Source: JAYFQE01 sp034927345 (lineage in GTDB: Bacteria; Bacillota; Clostridia; Saccharofermentanales; UBA5734). From it: DNA of 64,000 bases. Made by a program: the position numbers and the translations under genes. Under the pieces are notes generated by a model. That model was not told the origin of the DNA, searched no databases, and saw only the letters and a list, made by a program, of their open reading frames with translations. Of this stretch, positions 53,041-61,546 are shown in pieces; the stretch's first letter is position 1; every line of letters starts with the position of its first letter. The stretch lies in contig JAYFQE010000012.1 of NCBI GenBank assembly GCA_034927345.1, positions 1 through 64,000 on the forward strand, read 5' to 3'.

Positions 53041-54123
53041 GTGAAAGCTTTGATTGTCGATGATGATCACTTTGTGCGAAAGGGTTTAACCAGCATGATC
53101 CCCTGGTCGGACCTGGGGTTTGACAGAGTCCTCGAAGCCGATAACGGTTTATCCGCACTAAAACAAGTCAAGGACGAATGTCCGGATTTGATTCTTACGG
53201 ATGTACTGATGCCGGTTATGGATGGGATAGAATTTTGCCGCCTGGTTCGGGAGCAGGATTACCATTCTTATATTATTATGTTGAGCGCATATGATGATTT
53301 TGAATACGCTCGTTCAGCTTTACGCTACCGTGTCAGCGAGTACATTCTGAAACCACTGACTGATGCGACTTTGCAAGAACTTAAAGAAAAAATATCGGTT
53401 ATCTGTGTTCAGATTCGTCAGGAACAACATTTTTACCACAATTTATATAGTCGTCCGGATTTAATCAATGAAATTGACGATATAATAAAAAGCCATGATC
53501 AAAACCGGCTGGATAACCTTTTTCATGACGTATTTCCTGAGCTTGGGCTTAGAGAAGGCAATCACAGCAGGTATTTTTGTCTTTTTCTTGTTGACACCTT
53601 GTCAAAAACACTAAAAAGCATGGGCTACAGCCAGCAGATGCTCAATGATGAAAAGGAAAATGAAGTAAAAGTCATTTTATCAAATCAATCGGCAAGTCAA
53701 ACTTATCAGTATGTCTATGAAAAATTCTGCAGTGCTTTGCACCGGGAAAAACCCAATATGTCCAATAACCAGATTTTGATCAACAATATAAAGGATTATG
53801 TCGGCAAACATTATAACGACGATAATTTAAGTATCGGTTTAATTGCGGAATATTTTCATTTAGTTTCGCCATATTTAGGCACTGTTTTCAAAGAACACGA
53901 AGGGATTAGCCTGAACGCCTATATCAGTGAAATCCGTATTGGTAAAGCTTGCGCCCTATTGCAGGACTCATCTTGCCGCGTTCATGAAATTGGCCGACTG
54001 GTAGGCATAACCGATCCGAATTATTTCGCCAAGCTATTCCGGAAAATGAAAGGGATGTCGCCCAAAGAATACAGGATGTTTCTTTTCGATCAACCGAATC
54101 ATCAAGATGAGATGCCGACATAA
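53041..54123 (+). CDS. Response regulator with AraC-type DNA-binding domain (YesN type)
   Basis: The 360-residue protein has a receiver domain with Asp7, Asp8 and the phospho-acceptor Asp54 in LILTDVLMP. The conserved Lys is in YILKPLTD. A linker follows, and the C-terminal AraC double helix-turn-helix includes VSPYLGTVFKEHEGISLNAYI and VGITDPNYFAKLFRKMKGMSP. The GTG start follows AAAGGAAGAATTTT. The histidine kinase gene starts three bases later. It very likely controls the adjacent binding-protein and permease genes. Confidence 0.93.
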   Translation: MKALIVDDDHFVRKGLTSMIPWSDLGFDRVLEADNGLSALKQVKDECPDLILTDVLMPVMDGIEFCRLVREQDYHSYIIMLSAYDDFEYARSALRYRVSEYILKPLTDATLQELKEKISVICVQIRQEQHFYHNLYSRPDLINEIDDIIKSHDQNRLDNLFHDVFPELGLREGNHSRYFCLFLVDTLSKTLKSMGYSQQMLNDEKENEVKVILSNQSASQTYQYVYEKFCSALHREKPNMSNNQILINNIKDYVGKHYNDDNLSIGLIAEYFHLVSPYLGTVFKEHEGISLNAYISEIRIGKACALLQDSSCRVHEIGRLVGITDPNYFAKLFRKMKGMSPKEYRMFLFDQPNHQDEMPT

Positions 54124-54126
54124 GAA

Positions 54127-55956
54127 ATGATGGCAATCCGGAAAGCGGGTAAAGGAATGAGACTTTCAATCCGGAATAAATTATTCATAACGATAACAGT
54201 GGTCTATATGGCGATTCTTCTTATATCGATAACATACATCTCTCAATATCTCAAGAATATCCTTCTGGAAAGATCACAGGAAGAACAGCAGAGATTGCTG
54301 ATTCAAAGCGCATCTTCCATTGAGCAGGTCATTAACGAATTGGATCGCATTACCTTGTATTTGACTGGCGACCGGTATTTTGCCAGCATTCTCAACAGCG
54401 ATCCGCAGAATGATGTCGATACAATCGGAGTCGCTGGTAAATTGAAGGATAGTGTCGGCGTTTATACAAGTTATTCGATAACGTCGTCATCCATTGATTA
54501 TAAAACGACGCTTTATATTGACGATTCGTTCGACGTCGCGCGATATCTACCGTCGTATGGCCTGGATACAGCATTTTATCGAACGGGCGAGAAAACGAAC
54601 ATTTGCAGCTCAACAGCAGTTAAAGACTGTCCATGGTATTTGGACACGGTATCTTATAATTCTCAGGTCTATAGTTTTACCGATGATAATCTGGATGATT
54701 ATCTGTTGTTTGCCAAACTACTGCGCAACAGTAATGTCGGCGAAGCATCGCATAATAATATTGCCGGAACTATCGTCATGGCTTTACGAAAACATGATAT
54801 GGAAACGATCATGAATACGGCAAGGACAACAGATCATACGGAAATCATGTTGATCAAGAACAACATGATTATTGCGGCCACCGGTTCAGAAACTATTGCC
54901 AATGGTGTTGTCCCGGATAAGTATCAGCCGATTATGGAACTTGAACAGGATAGTAATTTTCATTCGACGAATATAGGCGGACAATCCTGCCTGGGTATCC
55001 GATCGGGTATTGCCGGCCAATGGGAACTGGCATCGGTCGTTCCGCTCGCAGATATTACCGGCCAGGTCAATCATCTGACTTCACAAATTGTCATTATTGT
55101 CATCGCTTTCTCCGTTCTTGTTTTATTTGCGGCAGCGATCCTCTCCAGGTTTTTTGCCAAACCGATTCAACGCTTGTCGTCCGTTATGAGCCATGTAAAA
55201 ACCGAAGAGGAAATCGCTGTTGTAACAACGAATTATAAATATAAAGATGAAATAGCCGAATTATATACCAGTTATAATATAATGATTACGCGGATACAGA
55301 ATCTCGTCAATAATGTCAAGGTAAAAGCCGAATTGCAAAAAAAAGCAGAACTCAGAGCGCTTCAGGCACAGATCAATCCTCATTTCATTTATAATACGCT
55401 AGATACCATTAATTGGATTGCCATGTGTGAGAAACAGAAGAATATTTCTACAATGGTTACTGCCCTGGTATCGATCATCCGCTACAGCGTGAAAGACCCA
55501 GATGCCATGGTTTCATTGGATGCTGAAATCAATTATCTCAAGGAATATTGGTCTATACAGAACATTCGCTACCAAGGCAAATATAGCTTCCATATCCAAA
55601 TTCCAGCGAATTTGCTCAAGGTCGAGTTGCCTAAAATGTCTATCCAGCCGCTTGTTGAGAATGCAATCAATTACGCCCAGCCCGATTCCGGGGATAATGT
55701 GATTGGCGTTGCGGTATACGAAAAGGGTGAACAGGTGGAAATTATCGTTTCCGATACCGGGAAAAATGCTGATTCCGGCTTGCTTAATCGTTATTTAGAA
55801 CATGAAGACGTATTCACAAGCCAGGGATCCGGCATTGGAATCCGAAATGTCAATGACCGTATAAAAATGTATTTTGGATCGGAGTTTGGCCTGCTCTATA
55901 AAAACACTGCAGAAGGTCTTCAGGCTGTTCTTCGAATTAAAAAGTTAAGCAGCTGA
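54127..55956 (+). CDS. Sensor histidine kinase (YesM/LytS type)
   Basis: The 609-residue kinase has a membrane helix near residue 20-38, an extracellular sensor of about 270 residues and a second helix near 318-340. A HAMP-like segment follows, and then the YesM-type phospho-acceptor His419 in QAQINPHFIYNTLDT. The ATPase domain shows IQPLVENAINYA, SDTGKNADSG and GSGIGIRNVNDRI. An alternative start at 54157 (MRLSIRNK) also fits. The sensor may detect a sugar directly or through the lipoprotein encoded next door. Confidence 0.92.
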   Translation: MMAIRKAGKGMRLSIRNKLFITITVVYMAILLISITYISQYLKNILLERSQEEQQRLLIQSASSIEQVINELDRITLYLTGDRYFASILNSDPQNDVDTIGVAGKLKDSVGVYTSYSITSSSIDYKTTLYIDDSFDVARYLPSYGLDTAFYRTGEKTNICSSTAVKDCPWYLDTVSYNSQVYSFTDDNLDDYLLFAKLLRNSNVGEASHNNIAGTIVMALRKHDMETIMNTARTTDHTEIMLIKNNMIIAATGSETIANGVVPDKYQPIMELEQDSNFHSTNIGGQSCLGIRSGIAGQWELASVVPLADITGQVNHLTSQIVIIVIAFSVLVLFAAAILSRFFAKPIQRLSSVMSHVKTEEEIAVVTTNYKYKDEIAELYTSYNIMITRIQNLVNNVKVKAELQKKAELRALQAQINPHFIYNTLDTINWIAMCEKQKNISTMVTALVSIIRYSVKDPDAMVSLDAEINYLKEYWSIQNIRYQGKYSFHIQIPANLLKVELPKMSIQPLVENAINYAQPDSGDNVIGVAVYEKGEQVEIIVSDTGKNADSGLLNRYLEHEDVFTSQGSGIGIRNVNDRIKMYFGSEFGLLYKNTAEGLQAVLRIKKLSS

Positions 55957-56017
55957 TAATATGACTATAAATCTATACTTTTTACTATCCGGTTGATTTG
56001 TGCAATCTGTTATAATA

Positions 56018-56045
56018 TTGACAACAATTGGCTCTCTATTATGAT
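56018..56045 (+). promoter_or_regulatory. Promoter of the first binding-protein gene of the third transporter
   Basis: TTGACA at 56018-56023 and TATGAT at 56040-56045 are separated by 16 bases, 58 bases before the ATG at 56104. No terminator precedes it, so read-through from the kinase gene is also possible. Confidence 0.7.
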
Positions 56046-56103
56046 AATAATCACACGAGATAACAGGCTTTATTCATGTATCTGGGTTCCCGGGAGGATT
56101 AAG

Positions 56104-57651
56104 ATGGCCAAGAGATACATAATATTGTTCATTGCCCTTATCTTCAGTATGCAGCCCTTGTCGTGTGACGGGCTGAACCACTATGTACCTGAGACAAATT
56201 CTGTTACCAACATTGAAACCAATAAAAAAGATGACCTTGTGTCGCTGGATTGGTATGTTGCGATCTGGGGCGACACGGAAGACAGTGAACTTGTTTACAA
56301 TAAAGTCAATGAAATCATGAAGCAAAATTTAAACATTGACCTAAAAATCCATGCCAGTTCGTATTATGAATATAATAATAAAATTTCGACTATGCTCAAT
56401 GCCGGGCAAAAAATGGACATTCTGTTTTGCAGCGATTCAATCGTCCCGTTTCTGAATAATGTACGGAACGGCAATTTTCTGGCTTTAGAAGAACTGCTGC
56501 CGCAATATGCGCCGAAAACGTGGGCGGGAATCCCCGACGCCGCCTGGCAGGCCGTAACGAGCGGCGGTCATATTTACGGCGTTATTCCTCTAAAAGACTT
56601 GGCCGATTGCTATTCGATGAATTATGATAAGCAATTGATTGATGAATTAGGTTTGATACCACCCAAGTCAGGGGAATGGCAGACAATGTTTGATCTTCTA
56701 GATTTTCTGTATAAAGGTAAGGCGGCGCGGGACGCTCGTTATCCGGAGCAGGCCCAGTATCCTGCTATACGCGGAGGCAACCAAACGCTGACACTCTATT
56801 TCCCTTATGAACCGATAAATTTTCTGGTAGGCGCTAATATCGAAGGTTCGGAGAGTTTTTCCGGTAAGGGTCATGGTGAGTTGGTCTTTAATGTTTTTGA
56901 CACACCCGAATATTTAAAATACGCACAAACCTTGAGGAAAATGGTCGTAGATGGCATCTATCCTTATGATTGGAAAAATTTCGACAGAGAAAAACGACTT
57001 AATATTAAATACATCTTGATCGGAACTCAAGGGATGGTAACCGATGATAAAACTGAAAATCCAAATTATGTTGTAACCTTGCCAAAGCAATCGTTTATGT
57101 ACAGTAATTATGTACGAATGCAAATAACGGCTATCACAACATACTGCAAATATCCTGATCGTGCCATGCAGGCGATTGAATATGTTAATCAAGATAAGCT
57201 TGTCAGTACCATGCTTCGCTTTGGCATTAAGGATGTTCATTGGCGGGAAACTGGTACGAATCAAATTACTTTTGAAGGGACTGCCAATCAAGATGCCTTG
57301 AACCGCAGGTATTACTTTTGGTATGGTACAACCTTTGGCAGCATGGCTAATATTATGTTACCCATATCGGAAGACCCGTTTCTAGTGAAAAAAATTATCG
57401 ATATGACAGAACATTCCAACCAGAAATCGAATCTTGGATTCATTTTTAACGAAACAGCCGTTGTTAATGAACTGGCAGCTTGTCGCAGCGTTGTTGAAGA
57501 ATATGAACCGGTTATTCAAAGTGGAATGGCAGAAAATGTTGAGGCGATATATGCGGAATTTGTCGAGAAATTGAAAACCAACGGTTCGGAGAGAATTGTT
57601 ACTGAGGTACAGAATCAGCTTAATGCATGGAGAAAGACTGTTGGAAGGTGA
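56104..57651 (+). CDS. ABC transporter substrate-binding lipoprotein, copy A
   Basis: The 515-residue protein has a signal peptide with the lipobox LSC (residue about 20), a short linker and a large binding fold. It is strongly similar to copy B at 59853 over nearly its full length; shared stretches include GQWQTMFDLLDFLYKGK-like and YFPYEPINFLVGANIEG-like segments. Copy A lacks the Ser/Thr-rich linker of copy B. It lies next to the sensor kinase and ahead of the permeases. It may supply ligand to the sensor or be a second affinity variant. ATG at 56104 follows CGGGAGGATTAAG. Confidence 0.9.
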   Translation: MAKRYIILFIALIFSMQPLSCDGLNHYVPETNSVTNIETNKKDDLVSLDWYVAIWGDTEDSELVYNKVNEIMKQNLNIDLKIHASSYYEYNNKISTMLNAGQKMDILFCSDSIVPFLNNVRNGNFLALEELLPQYAPKTWAGIPDAAWQAVTSGGHIYGVIPLKDLADCYSMNYDKQLIDELGLIPPKSGEWQTMFDLLDFLYKGKAARDARYPEQAQYPAIRGGNQTLTLYFPYEPINFLVGANIEGSESFSGKGHGELVFNVFDTPEYLKYAQTLRKMVVDGIYPYDWKNFDREKRLNIKYILIGTQGMVTDDKTENPNYVVTLPKQSFMYSNYVRMQITAITTYCKYPDRAMQAIEYVNQDKLVSTMLRFGIKDVHWRETGTNQITFEGTANQDALNRRYYFWYGTTFGSMANIMLPISEDPFLVKKIIDMTEHSNQKSNLGFIFNETAVVNELAACRSVVEEYEPVIQSGMAENVEAIYAEFVEKLKTNGSERIVTEVQNQLNAWRKTVGR

Positions 57652-57811
57652 TGTTATAGGACATTTTGTTCAAATTATTACGACTATTCTATAGTTATTA
57701 CGCTTTTACCTTCCCGGTTATCTTGATAAGATATAAACAGCAAGAATTACTGCTAAATAGCATAAATATCGATAGAGGAATACGATCAAGAACAGGGGAA
57801 AACGGTAGTTT

Positions 57812-58771
57812 ATGACTAATATTGTACATAATCATCTAAAAACCGGCAATAAATTAAAAAGAAATATAAAAAAAGAATGGCTGTCAAATCGCTATCTATA
57901 TTTTATGTCGGCGCCAGCCGTCGCTGCTTTAGTTATATTTTCTTATTTACCGATGTTTGGCCTGATTATGGCTTTTCAAGATTATTCGCCGCAAAAAGGT
58001 ATACAAGGCAGTCCGTTTGTTGCACTTAAAAATTTTGAATTTTTATTTGCAACAACCGACGCCTGGAGAATTACACGAAATACGGTTCTCTATAACACGA
58101 TTTTTATTGTTTTGAATTTGGTTTTTGCCGTCGCTCTCGCGATCGTCATTAGTCAAATTAATAATCGTTTTCTAGCAAAAGTTCTTCAGACGATTTATAT
58201 CATGCCATATTTTCTTTCGATGGCCATTGTTGCTATTATCGTCTTCTCAGTCCTTAGCGCCAGAAGTGGATTTTTAAATATTATTATGAAAAATTTCGGT
58301 ATGGAAACCAGAAATTGGTATATGGTGAAAGAACCGTGGCCTTATATTCTCATCCTGGTCAATGTATGGAAAGGCGTCGGCTATTCGGCGGTGGTCTATC
58401 TGGCCTCCATTGCAGGTATATCCAATGAATACTATGAAGCCGCAATGCTGGACGGCGCGTCAAAGCCTCAGCAGGTCAAATATATTACAATACCGCATCT
58501 GAAACCCATGATCAGCATCTTATTAATTATGAGTATCGGCAGTATTTTCCGCGGCGATTTCGGCTTGTTCTATCTTGTGCCGCAGAATTCCGGCCCTTTG
58601 TATGCGGTTACCGATGTGATTGACACCTATATTTATCGGGCTATGACAACCCTGAATAATAATGGCATGGCTACGGCGGCCGGATTGTACCAGTCGATTG
58701 TATGCCTGATCTTAGTTCTGGTGGCCAACAAAATCGTTGCCAGGATCGAACCGGATAACGCCATGTTTTAA
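57812..58771 (+). CDS. ABC transporter permease, LplB type
   Basis: The 319-residue protein has about six membrane helices and the docking loop EYYEAAMLDGASKPQQVKYITIPHL. It is a close relative of the permease at 37828 (for example LKNFEFLFATTDAW against LKNFEFLFASTDAW). It begins 160 bases after copy A of the binding protein with a poor ribosome site, so read-through and coupling are likely. It pairs with the permease at 58837. Confidence 0.9.
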   Translation: MTNIVHNHLKTGNKLKRNIKKEWLSNRYLYFMSAPAVAALVIFSYLPMFGLIMAFQDYSPQKGIQGSPFVALKNFEFLFATTDAWRITRNTVLYNTIFIVLNLVFAVALAIVISQINNRFLAKVLQTIYIMPYFLSMAIVAIIVFSVLSARSGFLNIIMKNFGMETRNWYMVKEPWPYILILVNVWKGVGYSAVVYLASIAGISNEYYEAAMLDGASKPQQVKYITIPHLKPMISILLIMSIGSIFRGDFGLFYLVPQNSGPLYAVTDVIDTYIYRAMTTLNNNGMATAAGLYQSIVCLILVLVANKIVARIEPDNAMF

Positions 58772-58836
58772 GATCCTGTTTTCATCAGAATGAATTTATT
58801 ATTGATACTCTATGTTGTTGGGGAGGCATCTTTTTC

Positions 58837-59760
58837 ATGCAAACCACCGGTAATCGCTTCAATCGTCTATCGCCTGCCAGTAATATCATCTTATCCGCGG
58901 TTTTATTGATATTAGCGATCATGACCCTGCTGCCGTTGATCCTGGTTGTCATTATTTCATTTTCGTCCAGCCGCAGCATTGCGGAAATAGGATATAGCTT
59001 TTTCCCGACTGAGTGGAGTTACGAAGCTTATCGATATTTGATGAAGACAGGACGGCAGGTTCTTCTGTCATACCGCGTCACCTTGTTGGCAACTGCGACC
59101 GGCACGATTGCCAGTCTGTTTGTTATGTCGATGTTTGCCTATGTCTTGGCGCAAAGAAGCTTCAAACCTCGAAAATTCCTCATGTTTTTCACATTTTTTA
59201 CGATGCTTTTTTCCGGCGGACTGGTTCCCTCATATATTGTGAATGTCAATTATCTGCATCTATACGACAATTTCCTCATATTTGTTCTGCCGAGCTTGGT
59301 TTCTGCTTATAATATAATTATATTACGGACATTCATTCGAACAACAATACCAGAAACGATATTTGAAGCAGCTAAAATAGATGGCGCTAACGATCTGCGG
59401 ATATTCTTTCAAATTGTTGTTCCTCTATTCAAGCCCGGTTTAGCCACTGTTGGTTTATTTAATGTTGTATCGCGATGGAACGAATGGTTTACCGGTATGC
59501 TCTATATCGATAATCCCGATCTCGTTCCCCTGCAGACCATGCTTACGCGGATACAGCAAAATGTAGATTTTATAAAAAACAACGCAGCCAATGTCGGCGG
59601 AGGCATGTCGACACAGCTTCAGGCGGCATTAAAAAGTTTACCTTCCGATAGCATGCGTATGGCGATTGCCATTGTCTCAGTCGTTCCGATACTTTTTGCA
59701 TACCCATTCTTTCAGCGCTATTTTATTTCAGGATTAACAATAGGCAGCGTTAAAGAATAA
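58837..59760 (+). CDS. ABC transporter permease, LplC type
   Basis: This 307-residue permease has about six membrane helices and the docking loop TIFEAAKIDGANDLRIFFQIVVPLF. It ends in FISGLTIGSVKE. It closely resembles the permease at 38811. GGGGAGGCATCTTTTTC precedes its ATG. It forms the channel with the preceding permease and relies on an ATPase from another locus. Confidence 0.9.
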   Translation: MQTTGNRFNRLSPASNIILSAVLLILAIMTLLPLILVVIISFSSSRSIAEIGYSFFPTEWSYEAYRYLMKTGRQVLLSYRVTLLATATGTIASLFVMSMFAYVLAQRSFKPRKFLMFFTFFTMLFSGGLVPSYIVNVNYLHLYDNFLIFVLPSLVSAYNIIILRTFIRTTIPETIFEAAKIDGANDLRIFFQIVVPLFKPGLATVGLFNVVSRWNEWFTGMLYIDNPDLVPLQTMLTRIQQNVDFIKNNAANVGGGMSTQLQAALKSLPSDSMRMAIAIVSVVPILFAYPFFQRYFISGLTIGSVKE

Positions 59761-59852
59761 GTTTCGAGCATTTACAGCGAATCCGATTCGTTCAATATAG
59801 GTTGCATGGCCAGCAATTTATGAGATATAAAAATTTAACAGGAGGAAAGAAA

Positions 59853-61445
59853 ATGCTTAAAAGAGTAACAAGTATGGTCATTATTCTGGTACTCATTCTG
59901 GCGCTGACCGCAGGTTGCGCTAATTCTGCTTCAACCACAGGCACTACAGGAGCAACGGGATCGTCATCGTCAGAATCTGCTACGGCAAATACGACAACCG
60001 GCGCTGTCGACAACAGTAAACGGATCACCCTTGATTGGTATATGGCAACCTGGGGTGATAAAAAAGATGCTGACGCCGTTTATGCTGAAGTCAGCAAAAT
60101 CATGCAGGAAAAGTTGAATGTCGATCTCCAGATCCATTATTATGAATATGGTGATTATGACAAAAAGGTTTCGACCATGGTCAATGCCGGACAAAAAATG
60201 GATATTTTGTTTACAAGCGATTCCTTGGTTCCGTTTTTAAATAACGTACGCCAAGGCAATTTCCTGGCTTTGGATGATTTGCTGCCGCAATATGCGCCAA
60301 AAACATATGCAAATATTCCTAAGGCAGCCTGGGACGCTGTTACGGTAGACGGACATATTTATGGTATCGTACCGATGAAGGACCTGGCGGATTGCTATTC
60401 TATGCAATATGATTCCGTGTTGACACAAGAATTAGGTTTGACCCCTCCCAAGTCTGGTCAATGGCAGACTATGTTTGATTTATTGGATTTTCTTTATAAA
60501 GGCAAAGAAGCCCGTGATGCAATGTATCCTGATCAGAAAGATTATCCGATTATTCCGGGCGGCAATCAGCAAATAACCCTATATTATCCTTATGAGCCGA
60601 TCAATTTTCTGGTTGGCGCCAATATCGAGGGGACGACTAGTTTTGCCGGCAAAGGTGATGGCGAAACCGTCTTTAATGTCTTTGACACGCCGGAATATTT
60701 AAAGTACGCTCAAACAATCAAAAAAATGGTTGATGACAAGATATTTCCTTATGATCCCAAGAATTTTGATAAAGATAAACAATTGCCGATCAAGTATTTA
60801 ATGGAAGGCTCGCAAGGTATGGTCACTGACTATAAAACTAACAATCCCAATAATGTCGTGACCCTGCCAAAAGAAGCCTACATGTATAATAATTATGTCC
60901 GCGCTCAACTCAATGCCATTTCCGCTAAATGTGAATATCCGGAAAGGGCTATGCAGGTTATCGAGTACGTCAATCAAGATAAACTGGTTGCTACTATGCT
61001 CCGTTTCGGTATTAAGGACGTTCATTGGAAGGATATCGGCAACAACCAGATTTCCTTTGACGGAACAGCTAATGCCGATCCGAAGAGCCGCGGATATTAT
61101 TACTGGTATGGTACAACATTCGGCAGCCTGGAGCCGATCATGCTACCTGATACCGAAGATCTGCAGCTTGTTAAGAAGATTGTTGAAATGACGAAAAATT
61201 CCAATCAAAAAGGCAATCTTGGCTTTATCTTCGACGAGACGCCTGTAATCAATGAAATCGCCGCCTGCCGCAGTGTTTATGATGAGTACAATACTGTATT
61301 AATGGACGGCCTGGCAGAAGATGTTGATTCATCCGTAGCTGAATTTGTTGCGAAACTTAAATCGAATGGCGCTGAGAAAATTGTTGCTGAAGCCCAGAAG
61401 CAATTGACCGACTGGAGAAAATTAGTTGGCCGGCCGGTGCAATAA
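59853..61445 (+). CDS. ABC transporter substrate-binding lipoprotein, copy B
   Basis: The 530-residue protein has a clear lipoprotein signal peptide with lipobox LTAGC, a Ser/Thr/Gly-rich linker at about residues 22-52 and the same binding fold as copy A. Key shared motifs are GQKMDILF, LLPQYAPKTY and GIKDVHWKD. The ATG at 59853 follows ACAGGAGGAAAG. It is probably the main high-level binding protein of the third transporter. A long hairpin follows it. Confidence 0.9.
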   Translation: MLKRVTSMVIILVLILALTAGCANSASTTGTTGATGSSSSESATANTTTGAVDNSKRITLDWYMATWGDKKDADAVYAEVSKIMQEKLNVDLQIHYYEYGDYDKKVSTMVNAGQKMDILFTSDSLVPFLNNVRQGNFLALDDLLPQYAPKTYANIPKAAWDAVTVDGHIYGIVPMKDLADCYSMQYDSVLTQELGLTPPKSGQWQTMFDLLDFLYKGKEARDAMYPDQKDYPIIPGGNQQITLYYPYEPINFLVGANIEGTTSFAGKGDGETVFNVFDTPEYLKYAQTIKKMVDDKIFPYDPKNFDKDKQLPIKYLMEGSQGMVTDYKTNNPNNVVTLPKEAYMYNNYVRAQLNAISAKCEYPERAMQVIEYVNQDKLVATMLRFGIKDVHWKDIGNNQISFDGTANADPKSRGYYYWYGTTFGSLEPIMLPDTEDLQLVKKIVEMTKNSNQKGNLGFIFDETPVINEIAACRSVYDEYNTVLMDGLAEDVDSSVAEFVAKLKSNGAEKIVAEAQKQLTDWRKLVGRPVQ

Positions 61446-61478
61446 GCAAACACAACCTGAGTACAGAAAATGAAAGGT

Positions 61479-61517
61479 GATGCTGCGGCAAAATGATAAT
61501 CATTTTACCGCAGCATC
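61479..61517 (+). terminator. Long hairpin between binding protein B and the beta-propeller gene
   Basis: GATGCTGCGG (61479-61488) pairs with CCGCAGCATC (61508-61517), and inner AAAATGAT/ATCATTTT continues it after one mismatch. No T-tract follows, so it probably stabilises the upstream message or lowers expression of the next gene. Confidence 0.65.
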
Positions 61518-61546
61518 CAGCCGCGTTGTTCGGGGGAGGATAACCT

